Positions 1-7,974 of a stretch of DNA of 64,000 bases are shown piece after piece. Made by a program: the position numbers and the translations under genes. The stretch is from Flavobacteriaceae bacterium GF1. GTDB lineage: Bacteria; Bacteroidota; Bacteroidia; Flavobacteriales; Flavobacteriaceae. The stretch is taken from NCBI GenBank assembly GCA_009797885.1, contig WNKP01000011.1, forward strand, positions 88,004 to 152,003, in the 5' to 3' direction. The notes below the pieces were generated by a model, which was not told the DNA's origin, did not search any database, and saw only the letters and a program-made list of their open reading frames with translations. The first letter of the stretch is position 1, and each line of letters opens with the position of its first letter.

Positions 1-85
1 CACTATATTTCCCAAAGGTTCGGCATCAGCGCACCAACCTGTACACGACTCGCACAGCTATTGCACATAGCCCGGCGTTGTGCGT
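1..85. repeat. Cassette-boundary-like repeat end upstream of the acetyltransferase
   Basis: This non-coding stretch can fold: GCTAT (57-61) pairs with ATAGC (67-71), and CGCACA (51-56) pairs with TGTGCG (79-84). It ends in GTTGTGCGT (77-85), whose exact reverse complement ACGCACAAC lies at 755-763, just past the next gene's stop. GTTGTGC and GCACAAC resemble the outer boxes of integron attC sites (GTTRRRY and RYYYAAC) but do not match the consensus fully. From memory, repeats ending this way recur between genes in Flavobacteriaceae; that cannot be checked here. The element probably starts left of the window. Confidence 0.45.
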
Positions 86-123
86 CATTTGGAATCACTA
101 AAAATTAACAAATTGAAGACGAT

Positions 124-747
124 ATGACAGGACCAAATAAAGACATAAAATTTCCACTTGAAAATTACGACAGACTTTGTTTTTTAAAAAATGTCATTAA
201 AAATCCTGAAATCATTGTTGGAGATTACACGTATTATGATGATTTCGAAAATGTGGAGAATTTTGAAAAAAACGTAAAGTATCATTTTGACTTTATAGGT
301 GACAAACTAATTATAGGGAAGTTTTGCATGATTGCATCTGACGTAAAATTTATAATGAATGGAGCAAATCATTTGACAAATTCACTTACAACTTATCCTT
401 TTGCAATTTTTGGACATGGGTGGGAAAATGCAATGGAAGGCAAGACTTATCCTAAGAAGGGAGATATTAATATCGGTAATGACGTGTGGATCGGCTACAA
501 CGCAACAATAATGGCAGGAGTGACTATTGGAGACGGAGCAATTATTGCTACAAACGCGACAGTAATCAAAGATGTTGAGCCCTATTCAATTGTTGGCGGG
601 AATCCTGCAAGAGAAATTAAAAAAAGATTTTCCAAAGAGGTAATAACAAAACTATTGGAACTTGAATGGTGGAATTGGGATATTGAAAAAATCACGAAGA
701 ATGTTCAATACTTGACAGGTAACGAAATTGAAAAATTAATTGAATAA
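124..747 (+). CDS. Vat/CatB-type xenobiotic O-acetyltransferase
   Basis: A 207-residue left-handed beta-helix acyltransferase of the Vat/CatB (xenobiotic acetyltransferase) family, which transfers acetyl from acetyl-CoA to hydroxyls of drugs such as streptogramin A or chloramphenicol. The length is typical of the family. Visible marks are the hexapeptide repeats (IGNDVWIGYNATIMAGVTIG, about residues 117-136), the NHLT segment around residue 82 that carries the likely catalytic His, and the C-terminal IVGGNPAREI signature. The gene is clearly more AT-rich than its neighbours and is bounded by a 9-bp inverted repeat, so recent acquisition is likely. The true substrate is unknown; many chromosomal Vat-like proteins have no proven resistance role. 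The start follows a short AT-rich leader. Confidence 0.85.
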   Translation: MTGPNKDIKFPLENYDRLCFLKNVIKNPEIIVGDYTYYDDFENVENFEKNVKYHFDFIGDKLIIGKFCMIASDVKFIMNGANHLTNSLTTYPFAIFGHGWENAMEGKTYPKKGDINIGNDVWIGYNATIMAGVTIGDGAIIATNATVIKDVEPYSIVGGNPAREIKKRFSKEVITKLLELEWWNWDIEKITKNVQYLTGNEIEKLIE

Positions 748-1112
748 AAAGCAAACGCACAACTATTACCATAGAGCAAAACCCTTAGGATACGCATCAT
801 GGCCAAACCGTATGATAATGTAACATTCGCCTGCTACAACCAGAAACGCGTTCCCCCTTTTTTGAGAGCATAATAGCATCGCCGCGCCATGCCATATTAC
901 TAAAATTGTAGAATAAGAGGGCCCTTCACAAAACCCTGCAAAGTAATGTCCGCAAATGTGGACTCCTTGGTGAACAATACCATGTAGCAGTCGAAAATCA
1001 AATGCACATGACATCGTTGAAAGGATTCGGTTTAAAAAAGGGAAAACCCTAGAAAAAATGGGAAAACGCAATACCTTTGCAAACCCTAATTTTTGACAAT
1101 AAACATTACTGC
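748..1112. other. 365-bp region without a convincing gene
   Basis: It begins with ACGCACAAC (755-763), the inverted partner of the repeat at 77-85; no matching right-hand GTTGTGC box follows within the next 150 bases, so the boundary element looks truncated. A leftward 101-codon open frame at 766-1071 has no recognisable family features. TACCTTTG (1072-1079) fits the Bacteroidota -7 box TAnnTTTG and lies 33 bases before the next start codon, but no clear -33 TTG accompanies it. Confidence 0.4.
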
Positions 1113-2114
1113 ATGAAGACGCTATTTACCGCACTCGTTATTACTATTTTGGTAAGCTGTTCCACTAAAAACAGCAGAACAATTGATAGTATTCTTGATT
1201 CCTCGCTACTGGTATACCAAATATCCGGATACGACGGCCCCAAAATTGACATCAATAAAGATAGTCTGGTCCAGTTTCTTACGGCGTTGCATTACAATAT
1301 TCCGCTTTCTGACATTGAAAGTGCGCTGAAATGGGCCCCTGGGACAACGGAGCGGAACATAGGTGCCCTAATTGAAAACAAACTACTTACAAAAAAAGGG
1401 GATTACTATCAACCCAACCTCGGGATATTAACGTTGGAGCGAGGGAATCTATTGAAGGAAAAAGGCCAAAAGGTAGCCAACGAAATTGCGGACAGTATCA
1501 ACAACTGGTTACCGGAAATAAAAAGGATACATAACGAAATGAATATTTCAAAGCACCATGATTTTCGTGAATTATCCTTCTTTTATCTAAGCAATGTCCT
1601 CCTCGATAATTTTCAAATCCAGCAGGTGGAAGAGGGTTTTTTAAGCACAAAGCGACCTTTACGAAATGGAAGTCGGTATTACCTTGCCATTGTTGAAGAT
1701 GCCCCTTCGAACACTACCGAACCTTTCGGAATTTATGGCAACATGGGACTTTTTTGGAATGATTCAATAGGCATTTCCGTGTATGGTAACAAACGGATTC
1801 AATCCAATGTTGGTTGGGATAATTATGAGGACAAGACTATTTATGTTTTTGATGAAAAGGATATGCAGGTGATAAGCCGTAAAATGCCCAATGCATTTTT
1901 CCCATGCCTGCTTGATATCCTGAACAGAAACAAACCCAGTTTTGAAGCCATATACCGTGAACTGAATTTTGACAAGGAAGTTTCGTTTGAAGAATTCTTT
2001 ATCTTTTGGTACCATTTTATTTACACCGAGGCGACCGATATTCTCATGGCAAAAAACAGCATTCAAAAACCGAAAGACGAAATGTTTTATTATCAGGTTG
2101 CGAAGAATTTTTAA
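1113..2114 (+). CDS. Lipoprotein of unknown function with a winged-helix-like segment
   Basis: I do not recognise this 333-residue protein. Starting at the internal ATG at 1113 gives a clean type II signal: Lys, a hydrophobic stretch and the lipobox LVSC at about residues 13-16, so it is probably an outer membrane or periplasmic lipoprotein. Residues about 65-110 read like a helix-turn-helix with a wing (a helix, then TTERNIGALIENKLL, then a short hairpin), a fold usually found in cytoplasmic regulators. The remainder is mixed alpha/beta with several aromatic residues near the C-terminus. An upstream in-frame ATG at 1077 would bury the signal peptide and is less likely. It converges on the MoxR gene. 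Confidence 0.7.
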   Translation: MKTLFTALVITILVSCSTKNSRTIDSILDSSLLVYQISGYDGPKIDINKDSLVQFLTALHYNIPLSDIESALKWAPGTTERNIGALIENKLLTKKGDYYQPNLGILTLERGNLLKEKGQKVANEIADSINNWLPEIKRIHNEMNISKHHDFRELSFFYLSNVLLDNFQIQQVEEGFLSTKRPLRNGSRYYLAIVEDAPSNTTEPFGIYGNMGLFWNDSIGISVYGNKRIQSNVGWDNYEDKTIYVFDEKDMQVISRKMPNAFFPCLLDILNRNKPSFEAIYRELNFDKEVSFEEFFIFWYHFIYTEATDILMAKNSIQKPKDEMFYYQVAKNF

Positions 2115-2183
2115 GCATTAAAGCCGGTGCAATGGTCTGTCTATCCATAGCGTTGCCCTAAAAAGATGGGAGGGAATTCGATA

Positions 2184-3140
2184 TTATTCCAATAATTGGG
2201 AAATCAAGTCATCCTCGGAAATTCCTTCAGCCTCTGCCTTATAATTTTTGAGGATCCTATGCCTTAGGATACCATGGGCCACTGCTTTTATATTCTCAAT
2301 ATCCGGGGAATACTTGCCATTGACAACAGCGTGCGCCTTTGCGGCCATGACCAAATTTTGGGATGCCCGTGGTCCCGCTCCCCAATCCACGTAATTCTTC
2401 ACAAATTCCGAAGCCGAACCCAAATCGGGACGGGTCTTATTGACCAGTCGTACCGTATAGTCCACAACATTGTCCGCCACGGGGACCCTTCTAATCAACT
2501 GTTGTACTTCTTTTATGCCATCGGCACTAAAGAGTGTATTAAGGTTCACCGATTTATCCGTGGTCGTGGACTTGACCACTTCAATCTCTTCCTCAATGGA
2601 GGGATAGGACAATTTAATGGCGAACATAAAACGATCCAATTGGGCTTCTGGCAGTGGATAGGTACCTTCTTGTTCAATAGGGTTTTGTGTGGCCAGAACA
2701 AAATAAGGGAGTTCCAGTTTATATTGATGTCCAGCAACGGTTACGGCCCTTTCCTGCATGGCTTCCAATAGGGCAGCCTGTGTTTTGGGCGGGGTCCGGT
2801 TGATCTCATCTGCCAGAATGATATTGGCAAAAATGGGGCCTTTGATGAACTTAAAATTCCGATTTTGGTCCAAAACCTCGCTTCCCAAAATATCACTGGG
2901 CATTAAGTCGGGCGTGAACTGTATTCTCTTGAAGTCCAAGCCCAATGTCTGGGCTATGGTATTTACCATCAAGGTTTTTGCCAAACCGGGAACTCCAATA
3001 AGCAAGGAATGCCCCCCGGTATAAATGGATAAAAGAATTTGTTCTATGACCTGTTCTTGGCCAATGATTACCTTACCAATCTCCTGTTTTAAATCACTAT
3101 GTTTTTGGACAAGGTCTTGGACGGCAGTAACGTCGGACAT
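2184..3140 (-). CDS. MoxR-family AAA+ ATPase
   Basis: A 318-residue AAA+ ATPase of the MoxR/RavA clade, chaperone-like ATPases that help assemble or activate other protein complexes. Walker A is GVPGLAKT (residues 49-56), Walker B ILADE (108-112) followed by INRTPP, and the sensor 1 segment is LATQNPIEQEGTYPLPEAQ, a classic MoxR signature. The length matches the family. It is the last gene of a leftward operon, one base after the SurA-like gene. Many MoxR genes sit beside DUF58 and von Willebrand A genes; none is present here, so its client cannot be read from the neighbourhood, although two periplasmic folding factors precede it. Confidence 0.93.
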   Translation of the reverse strand: MSDVTAVQDLVQKHSDLKQEIGKVIIGQEQVIEQILLSIYTGGHSLLIGVPGLAKTLMVNTIAQTLGLDFKRIQFTPDLMPSDILGSEVLDQNRNFKFIKGPIFANIILADEINRTPPKTQAALLEAMQERAVTVAGHQYKLELPYFVLATQNPIEQEGTYPLPEAQLDRFMFAIKLSYPSIEEEIEVVKSTTTDKSVNLNTLFSADGIKEVQQLIRRVPVADNVVDYTVRLVNKTRPDLGSASEFVKNYVDWGAGPRASQNLVMAAKAHAVVNGKYSPDIENIKAVAHGILRHRILKNYKAEAEGISEDDLISQLLE

Positions 3141-3141
3141 A

Positions 3142-4542
3142 TTATTGCTTTAGCCAGTTATTGGAAAAATTACAGCTTTTGTTGTCATCGTCGACTAGAA
3201 TATAGGTATCATCAATCCTTTCGGCCATCCATTCCCTCACCGCCTTAAATTGTTTGTCCCGCATGGCCAATTCCTGAATTTTGATGTAATCCCGGGCAAA
3301 ATCGGCCTTATGCTCATCATACCGATTGGTAATCTGCATAATTTTGAATTTGGGTGGTCCTCCCCGAGGGTCATCCTCTTTTATGGGCCTTGAAATCTCA
3401 CCGTCCTTTAAATTCCTGACCTGATTGTACAGTGAGGGATCCATTTTGGTCAATTCAAACTTAGAGTCGAAATTAATGGGATTTCGCAATAGTCCGCCAT
3501 CAAATTTCGTTTCCTTTTCGTCTGAAAAATTACGGGCGCCTTCGTCAAAACTATATTTTCCATCCAAAATATGTTGGCGAATGGTATCCAGCTCCTTAGC
3601 GGCCTCTTCCATAGCCTTTCTTGAGATTTCCGGTATCATCAAGATATGTCGTAAATCCCTTTCCTGACCACGGATTTTTTCCATTTTTATGATATGGTAT
3701 CCAAAATCCGTTTCAAAAGGTTCGGATATCTCCCCTTCCTGTAAACTAAAGGCGATATCCTTAAATTCCTTAACGAACGGGGTCTCCCTCGTCATACTAT
3801 AGAAACCGCCCTTTGATTTTGAACCTGGGTCCTGTGAGTACAAAATGGCCTTTACATTAAAACTGGCGTCGTTTTCCAGGACATCCTGTTTAATTTCCTT
3901 AAGCCTATTGATGACTTTAAGCTTTTCCTCTTCCGATGGTTTGGGTTGTTTCACGATTTGGGATATCTCCAATTCCGCACCGAACACCGGTCTTTCATCT
4001 TCTGGGATTCGATAAAAGAACTGCCTTACTTCTTCCGGGGTGACCTCAATATCCTCAACTACTTTGGATTGCATCCTTTCGGATAACATTCTCAGTTTGT
4101 TGATTTCAAAAAGCTCCTGCCTAAAGCTTTCCAAGTCTGTCTTTTTGTAATATTTCAGCATTTTATCAACACTGCCTATTTGAGAGGTCAACTGTTGTAT
4201 CTGCCGATCGGAGGTAGCGTTCACCTGGTCATCGGATACCAAGAGACTGTCCTGCACCGCTTGGTGGGCATACAACCTATCCTCCATTAACTTACCCAAT
4301 AACTGGCAATTGGTCACATCTTCCGTAGAAGCCCCTTGGCTTTTTAAGTCGATCAAGGTTTTCTCAATATCGGAATCCAGAATCACATAATCCCCAACCA
4401 CTGCCGCAATACCGTCCAGTTTTGCCATGTTCCGGGAAACCGTGGTATCCGTGGCTACACTGGCTTCATTCAATCCTTCCCCTTCTTGTGCAAAAACCAT
4501 ACTCCCTGCCAATAAGAAGCCCCACATTAATTTCCTACTCAT
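3142..4542 (-). CDS. SurA-like periplasmic peptidylprolyl isomerase
   Basis: A secreted chaperone/PPIase of the SurA-PpiC type, 466 residues from the ATG at 4542. That start gives a signal peptide ending in FAQ at about residues 18-20. After a SurA N-terminal helical domain comes a parvulin domain marked by SKGGFYSM and the typical GEISEPFETDFGYHIIKM block, then a second degenerate rotamase-like part (DEKETKFDGGLL). It probably escorts outer membrane proteins through the periplasm. The start overlaps the stop of the preceding gene by 8 bases (ATGAGTAG), suggesting coupled translation. A longer in-frame start at 4596 lies within the upstream gene and would remove the signal peptide. Confidence 0.88.
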   Translation of the reverse strand: MSRKLMWGFLLAGSMVFAQEGEGLNEASVATDTTVSRNMAKLDGIAAVVGDYVILDSDIEKTLIDLKSQGASTEDVTNCQLLGKLMEDRLYAHQAVQDSLLVSDDQVNATSDRQIQQLTSQIGSVDKMLKYYKKTDLESFRQELFEINKLRMLSERMQSKVVEDIEVTPEEVRQFFYRIPEDERPVFGAELEISQIVKQPKPSEEEKLKVINRLKEIKQDVLENDASFNVKAILYSQDPGSKSKGGFYSMTRETPFVKEFKDIAFSLQEGEISEPFETDFGYHIIKMEKIRGQERDLRHILMIPEISRKAMEEAAKELDTIRQHILDGKYSFDEGARNFSDEKETKFDGGLLRNPINFDSKFELTKMDPSLYNQVRNLKDGEISRPIKEDDPRGGPPKFKIMQITNRYDEHKADFARDYIKIQELAMRDKQFKAVREWMAERIDDTYILVDDDNKSCNFSNNWLKQ

Positions 4543-5416
4543 TATTTCCATAGATTTCAAATTCACTTTTTTTAATGGCTTCATCCAAAATATCACTTTC
4601 CAGTTTCCGTATTCTTTCCAGTCGTCTCCTATTCAATATGATCTGCCTTATATTAGGTTCAATATAACTCAGGGGAGCTACATCATTAACCTCCAATACA
4701 TTGGTAACCTTGCCCAAATATACCCCCAAGGAATCCTGTAATTCAAAAAATTGTGATTTCTTTAAGTACCGCTCTTCATTGGCATAGTCTATGGCAGGTA
4801 TCTCTGCCATCACTCTGGGCGCACTGACCCAAACAGAATCGTTTAAATGCAACTTTTTAAACTGGACCGCTATGGAATCCAGGAATGCTTTATCCTCTTC
4901 ACTGTAATTCTTCATTTTATCCACCACTTGTTGCTGGTTCAAAAATTGTCTTGGTAACACTGCAAAACGGAGCTGGACCAACTTCTCATCCAGTTTAAAG
5001 TTTTCTTTTTGTGTTTCATAAAACTCCTGTAACTGTTGGGCGGTAATTGTAGTGTCCTGGGATTGTCGCACCAATGCTTCCAAATAGGCTTTGGTGTACA
5101 GGTCCGCCCTATAGTCCGCAACCAATTGGTCAAATTCGGCAAGTTTTTCCTCGGGGAGGTTTATTTTGGATTTGGACAACAACAACTGCTTGGAAGCCCA
5201 ATTGTTGATATAGTTCACCACAAGGGCCGCACTGTCCTGTGGGGACATGTCCCGGGTAATCAAGGACCTTAAATCGTCCTTATACAAATAACTGTCCCCT
5301 ACTCGGGCCAAAGCCACCTGATCTTCATTCCCATTAAAATAGTCGCCACATGACAACGAAAGAAGACCACAAAAAATGACGATTGACCACAGAATTATAT
5401 TCCTCCTCAAAAGCAT
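4535..5416 (-). CDS. SurA-N-like lipoprotein, probable PPIase-related folding factor
   Basis: A 293-residue lipoprotein: the N-terminus has arginines, a hydrophobic run and the lipobox LSLSC (residues about 19-23). The helical region that follows resembles the SurA/PpiC N-terminal chaperone domain (DLRSLITRDMSPQDS, then a long helical segment), but no clear parvulin active-site domain is visible, so it may act as a chaperone without isomerase activity. It is the first gene of a three-gene leftward operon with the SurA-like protein and MoxR. The start is 5 bases after a good -7 box. Annotation as a peptidylprolyl isomerase would rest mainly on context. Confidence 0.72.
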   Translation of the reverse strand: MLLRRNIILWSIVIFCGLLSLSCGDYFNGNEDQVALARVGDSYLYKDDLRSLITRDMSPQDSAALVVNYINNWASKQLLLSKSKINLPEEKLAEFDQLVADYRADLYTKAYLEALVRQSQDTTITAQQLQEFYETQKENFKLDEKLVQLRFAVLPRQFLNQQQVVDKMKNYSEEDKAFLDSIAVQFKKLHLNDSVWVSAPRVMAEIPAIDYANEERYLKKSQFFELQDSLGVYLGKVTNVLEVNDVAPLSYIEPNIRQIILNRRRLERIRKLESDILDEAIKKSEFEIYGNNE

Positions 5417-5420
5417 TGCA

Positions 5421-5451
5421 CAAAAATAACAATAACTTAAAGGATCACAAG
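5421..5451 (-). promoter_or_regulatory. Bacteroidota-type promoter of the SurA-like/MoxR operon
   Basis: On the minus strand TTG (5448-5450) followed about 19 bases later by TATTTTTG (5421-5428) fits the primary sigma factor consensus of this phylum (TTTG, about 19 bases, TAnnTTTG). The -7 box lies only 4 bases from the ATG, implying a leaderless or nearly leaderless message. Confidence 0.55.
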
Positions 5452-5474
5452 TCTATCGTAGTTAACTATGGATT

Positions 5475-5504
5475 TTTGAGCTATACTGTAAATCAATATC
5501 TTAG
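5475..5504 (+). promoter_or_regulatory. Possible promoter of the SRPBCC gene
   Basis: TTTG (5475-5478), an 18-base spacer and TATCTTAG (5497-5504), one mismatch from TAnnTTTG, stand 25 bases before the ATG at 5530. It is divergent from the promoter at 5421-5451. Confidence 0.4.
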
Positions 5505-5529
5505 CAAAACCTAACTAAAGCTAACTACA

Positions 5530-5982
5530 ATGAAATACACTACTGAAGTCCTGGTTGACCTGCCAAGGGACGAATTCATCACAAAGTTGGACAACCCGGA
5601 CAATATGAAGCACTGGATGCGTGGATTGCTTGCCTATGACGTAATTTCCGGGGAAACAGGGCAAGAGGGTGCCCAAATGAACATGAAATTTAAAATGGGC
5701 AAACGCGATATGGAAATGGTGGAAACCATCATCAAACGAAATATGCCCGAGGAATTTCACGCCACCTACGATACCAAGGGAGTACATAACATCCAAAAGA
5801 ACTTCTTTAAAGAAGAAAATGGAAAGACCCGATGGATTTCGGAAAGTGAATTCCAATTTGAGGGCTTTGGCATGAAACTTATGGCTTTTCTTATGCCCGG
5901 TGCCTTTAAAAAACAGTCCAAAAAATACGCGGAAGATTTTAAAAACTTTGCCGAAAAAGGGATTTCGGTCCTAAACAAATAG
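5530..5982 (+). CDS. SRPBCC (START-like) domain protein
   Basis: A 150-residue cytoplasmic protein with the SRPBCC/polyketide cyclase-like helix-grip fold: an N-terminal strand followed by a helix (LVDLPRDEFITKLDNPDNMKHWM is typical), central antiparallel strands and a long amphipathic C-terminal helix. Such proteins bind hydrophobic ligands; no ligand can be inferred. It begins a rightward group with an 87-residue protein, a serine hydrolase and another SRPBCC protein, all spaced by fewer than 12 bases or overlapping. Confidence 0.75.
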   Translation: MKYTTEVLVDLPRDEFITKLDNPDNMKHWMRGLLAYDVISGETGQEGAQMNMKFKMGKRDMEMVETIIKRNMPEEFHATYDTKGVHNIQKNFFKEENGKTRWISESEFQFEGFGMKLMAFLMPGAFKKQSKKYAEDFKNFAEKGISVLNK

Positions 5983-5988
5983 CACCCA

Positions 5989-6252
5989 ATGAAAGCATCC
6001 CTTCTTGATAGAAAGATAAAATTACTCTGGGATTTTAAAGGTCTCGCCTCCGAAAAGACGGCCGAACATTATGCCAAGCACCTTAAGGAATATGTTTTTA
6101 ATGAGGAATTGAAATACAATATTGTTGGCCATCAGAAGATAAACGGAACGCACAGCATCGTATTTTTGGTAGTTGCCGAATTTGAGATGCCCCAAGTGCG
6201 GGACGATTTAAAACCGCATCGCGGAGAACTGTATTTGGATAAAAACCTTTAG
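5989..6252 (+). CDS. Small conserved-looking protein of unknown function
   Basis: An 87-residue protein 6 bases after the SRPBCC gene and 11 bases before the serine hydrolase gene, with codon use like its neighbours, so probably real. It looks like a small alpha/beta protein: a basic helical start, a helix (EKTAEHYAKHLKEYV), and two strands ending in a charged tail. No signal peptide or membrane segment. The family is not recognised. Confidence 0.65.
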   Translation: MKASLLDRKIKLLWDFKGLASEKTAEHYAKHLKEYVFNEELKYNIVGHQKINGTHSIVFLVVAEFEMPQVRDDLKPHRGELYLDKNL

Positions 6253-6263
6253 CATACGTGCCC

Positions 6264-7397
6264 ATGAACAAAGGCCTGTTTCTTTTAGGTTCCCTATTGG
6301 TTTTTTCGTGTTCCAAAAAGATGACCTATGATAATGCGTTGGACGCGGCATTGGCATCCCAGGATGAACGTATTCGTAGGGTTTTGGATAGTATTGGGCC
6401 CTATGAGGTCCAAATCAGGTATACCCAAATAGACCGGGATGGGGACAGCCTGATTTTAACCGATTACGATTTCCAGATAGATGATGGAAACTACTTCTAT
6501 CCGGCCAGTACCGTTAAATTTCCCGCCGCAGTGGCCACATTGGAAAAGTTGAACGAATTGGATACCTTACATCTGGATTCTCGATTCTACATCGAAGGGG
6601 ATTCGGTAGAAACCTCATTTCGGGAGGCCATCAAGGAAATTTTTGCAGTCAGTGATAATGCCGCCAATAACCGATTGGTGGAATTCTTGGGTTTTGATGA
6701 CCTTAACACAAGAATTAAAAATACGAAAGTCGGACCTATTCGAATTTCCCATCGACTTTCCACCGCAAATGCGGATGACGTGACCACAAAACCCCTGGTC
6801 ATTTATGAAAATGACAGTAGTACCGTAGTATCCACTCCAATTGTAAGCTTACCTCCGCAACACCTTCAACTTAAAACAATTAAAAAAGGAGAGGGGTTTT
6901 ATGCCGAGGATTCCCTTTATGGGGAGCCGTTCGATTTTGGGCTTAAAAACCATTATCCCGTGAAGACGCAACATGAGGTTTTAAAACGGATTATATTTCC
7001 CGATCGATTTCCTGTTGGAGAGCGTTTCAAGATATCTCCCGACCAACACCGGTTTTTGTTACAATCCATGTCTGCCCTACCCTATCAAGCCGGTTATGAT
7101 AGGGAGGAATACTATGACGGCTATGTGAAGTTCTTTATGTTCGGTGATTCCGAAGAGCCCATGCCGGAGCATATCAAAATCTTCAATAAAGTAGGCTACG
7201 CTTATGGTACATTGACGGACTGTGCTTACATCCAAGATACCCAAAACGATGTCGCTTTTATGATAACCGCGACAATCTTGGTAAATAAGGACGGAATTTT
7301 CAATGATGACAATTACGAATACGACGAGATTGGAATTCCTTTCCTGGCCCAATTGGGGAGGGAAATCCACAACTTTGAATTAAAAAGAAAAAAGTAA
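6264..7397 (+). CDS. Lipoprotein serine hydrolase, class A beta-lactamase fold
   Basis: A 377-residue lipoprotein (lipobox LVFSC, Cys16) with a penicillin-interacting serine hydrolase domain. The active-site SxxK is S82-T-V-K85, preceded by the usual YPA, and the SDN motif is at 130-132 (VSDNAANN). A third KTG-type motif is not obvious; KVGYAYGT near residue 315 may take its place. Family members include class A beta-lactamases, but size, lipid anchor and divergence suggest a peptidase/esterase-like hydrolase. The ATG at 6264 gives the best signal peptide; the GTG at 6258 is alternative. Its stop overlaps the next start by one base (TAATG). Confidence 0.85.
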   Translation: MNKGLFLLGSLLVFSCSKKMTYDNALDAALASQDERIRRVLDSIGPYEVQIRYTQIDRDGDSLILTDYDFQIDDGNYFYPASTVKFPAAVATLEKLNELDTLHLDSRFYIEGDSVETSFREAIKEIFAVSDNAANNRLVEFLGFDDLNTRIKNTKVGPIRISHRLSTANADDVTTKPLVIYENDSSTVVSTPIVSLPPQHLQLKTIKKGEGFYAEDSLYGEPFDFGLKNHYPVKTQHEVLKRIIFPDRFPVGERFKISPDQHRFLLQSMSALPYQAGYDREEYYDGYVKFFMFGDSEEPMPEHIKIFNKVGYAYGTLTDCAYIQDTQNDVAFMITATILVNKDGIFNDDNYEYDEIGIPFLAQLGREIHNFELKRKK

Positions 7398-7912
7398 TGG
7401 AATTCAGTTTTGACCAGTTTACAAAGAAAATCCACATTAACGCCTCCATTGAAAAAATATATGAATGCTGGACCACCATAAAGGGTATCAAAAGTTGGTT
7501 TTTGAGTGATGCAAGCTACACCGATGTCAATGGAATTGAACGAAATGATGAAGAAACCATACAGAAAGGCGATAGTTACGTTTGGAAATGGCACAATTGG
7601 AATGGAAAGGAAGAAGGTACCATTCTGGAAGCCAATGGGAAGGATTTCATCGATTTTACTTTTGCCAATGATGGCTGCAAAGTTTCCGTTGAACTGGAAG
7701 AAGTCAATAATGCCGTTTTAGTTACTTTGAAACAATATGAAATGGCAACCGACGACAAAACCAAAATGAACCTTTATAACGGCTGCAGTTGTGGTTGGAC
7801 ATTTTGGCTCACCAATCTTAAGGCCTATCTGGAACATGGAATCGTCTTGAACGAAAAGCAGTTCGATTTAACGGATATTCCCGAAGCTGGACACATTTTT
7901 GTAAACATGTAA
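7397..7912 (+). CDS. SRPBCC/AHSA1-type START-like protein
   Basis: A 171-residue protein of the AHSA1/START-like superfamily. The N-terminal strand and helix (IHINASIEKIYECWTTIKGI) and the block WKWHNW...EEGTILEANGKDFIDFTF match flavobacterial START-like proteins, and GWTFWLTNLKAYLEHG near the C-terminus is the characteristic last helix of AHSA1 domains. The ligand is unknown. It is coupled by a one-base overlap to the serine hydrolase and ends before a hairpin terminator. Confidence 0.85.
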   Translation: MEFSFDQFTKKIHINASIEKIYECWTTIKGIKSWFLSDASYTDVNGIERNDEETIQKGDSYVWKWHNWNGKEEGTILEANGKDFIDFTFANDGCKVSVELEEVNNAVLVTLKQYEMATDDKTKMNLYNGCSCGWTFWLTNLKAYLEHGIVLNEKQFDLTDIPEAGHIFVNM

Positions 7913-7916
7913 AAAC

Positions 7917-7942
7917 ACCGCCATATGATATGGCGGCGTTTC
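7917..7942. terminator. Bidirectional-looking hairpin between convergent genes
   Basis: CGCCATAT (7919-7926) pairs with ATATGGCG (7928-7935). A T-run follows on the minus strand and a short T-run on the plus strand, so it can serve both the START-like gene and the fasciclin gene. Confidence 0.6.
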
Positions 7943-7974
7943 CTCCTTCAACATTGAAAAATCACCCAACTTAT

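Noticed and set aside
766..1071. Leftward 101-codon ORF after the acetyltransferase
   Set aside because: Its composition is irregular, it has no family features or plausible start signals, and it overlaps a repeat end and a possible promoter; likely chance.
2274..2771. Plus-strand 165-codon ORF opposite moxR
   Set aside because: Antisense to an unambiguous MoxR gene with conserved Walker motifs.
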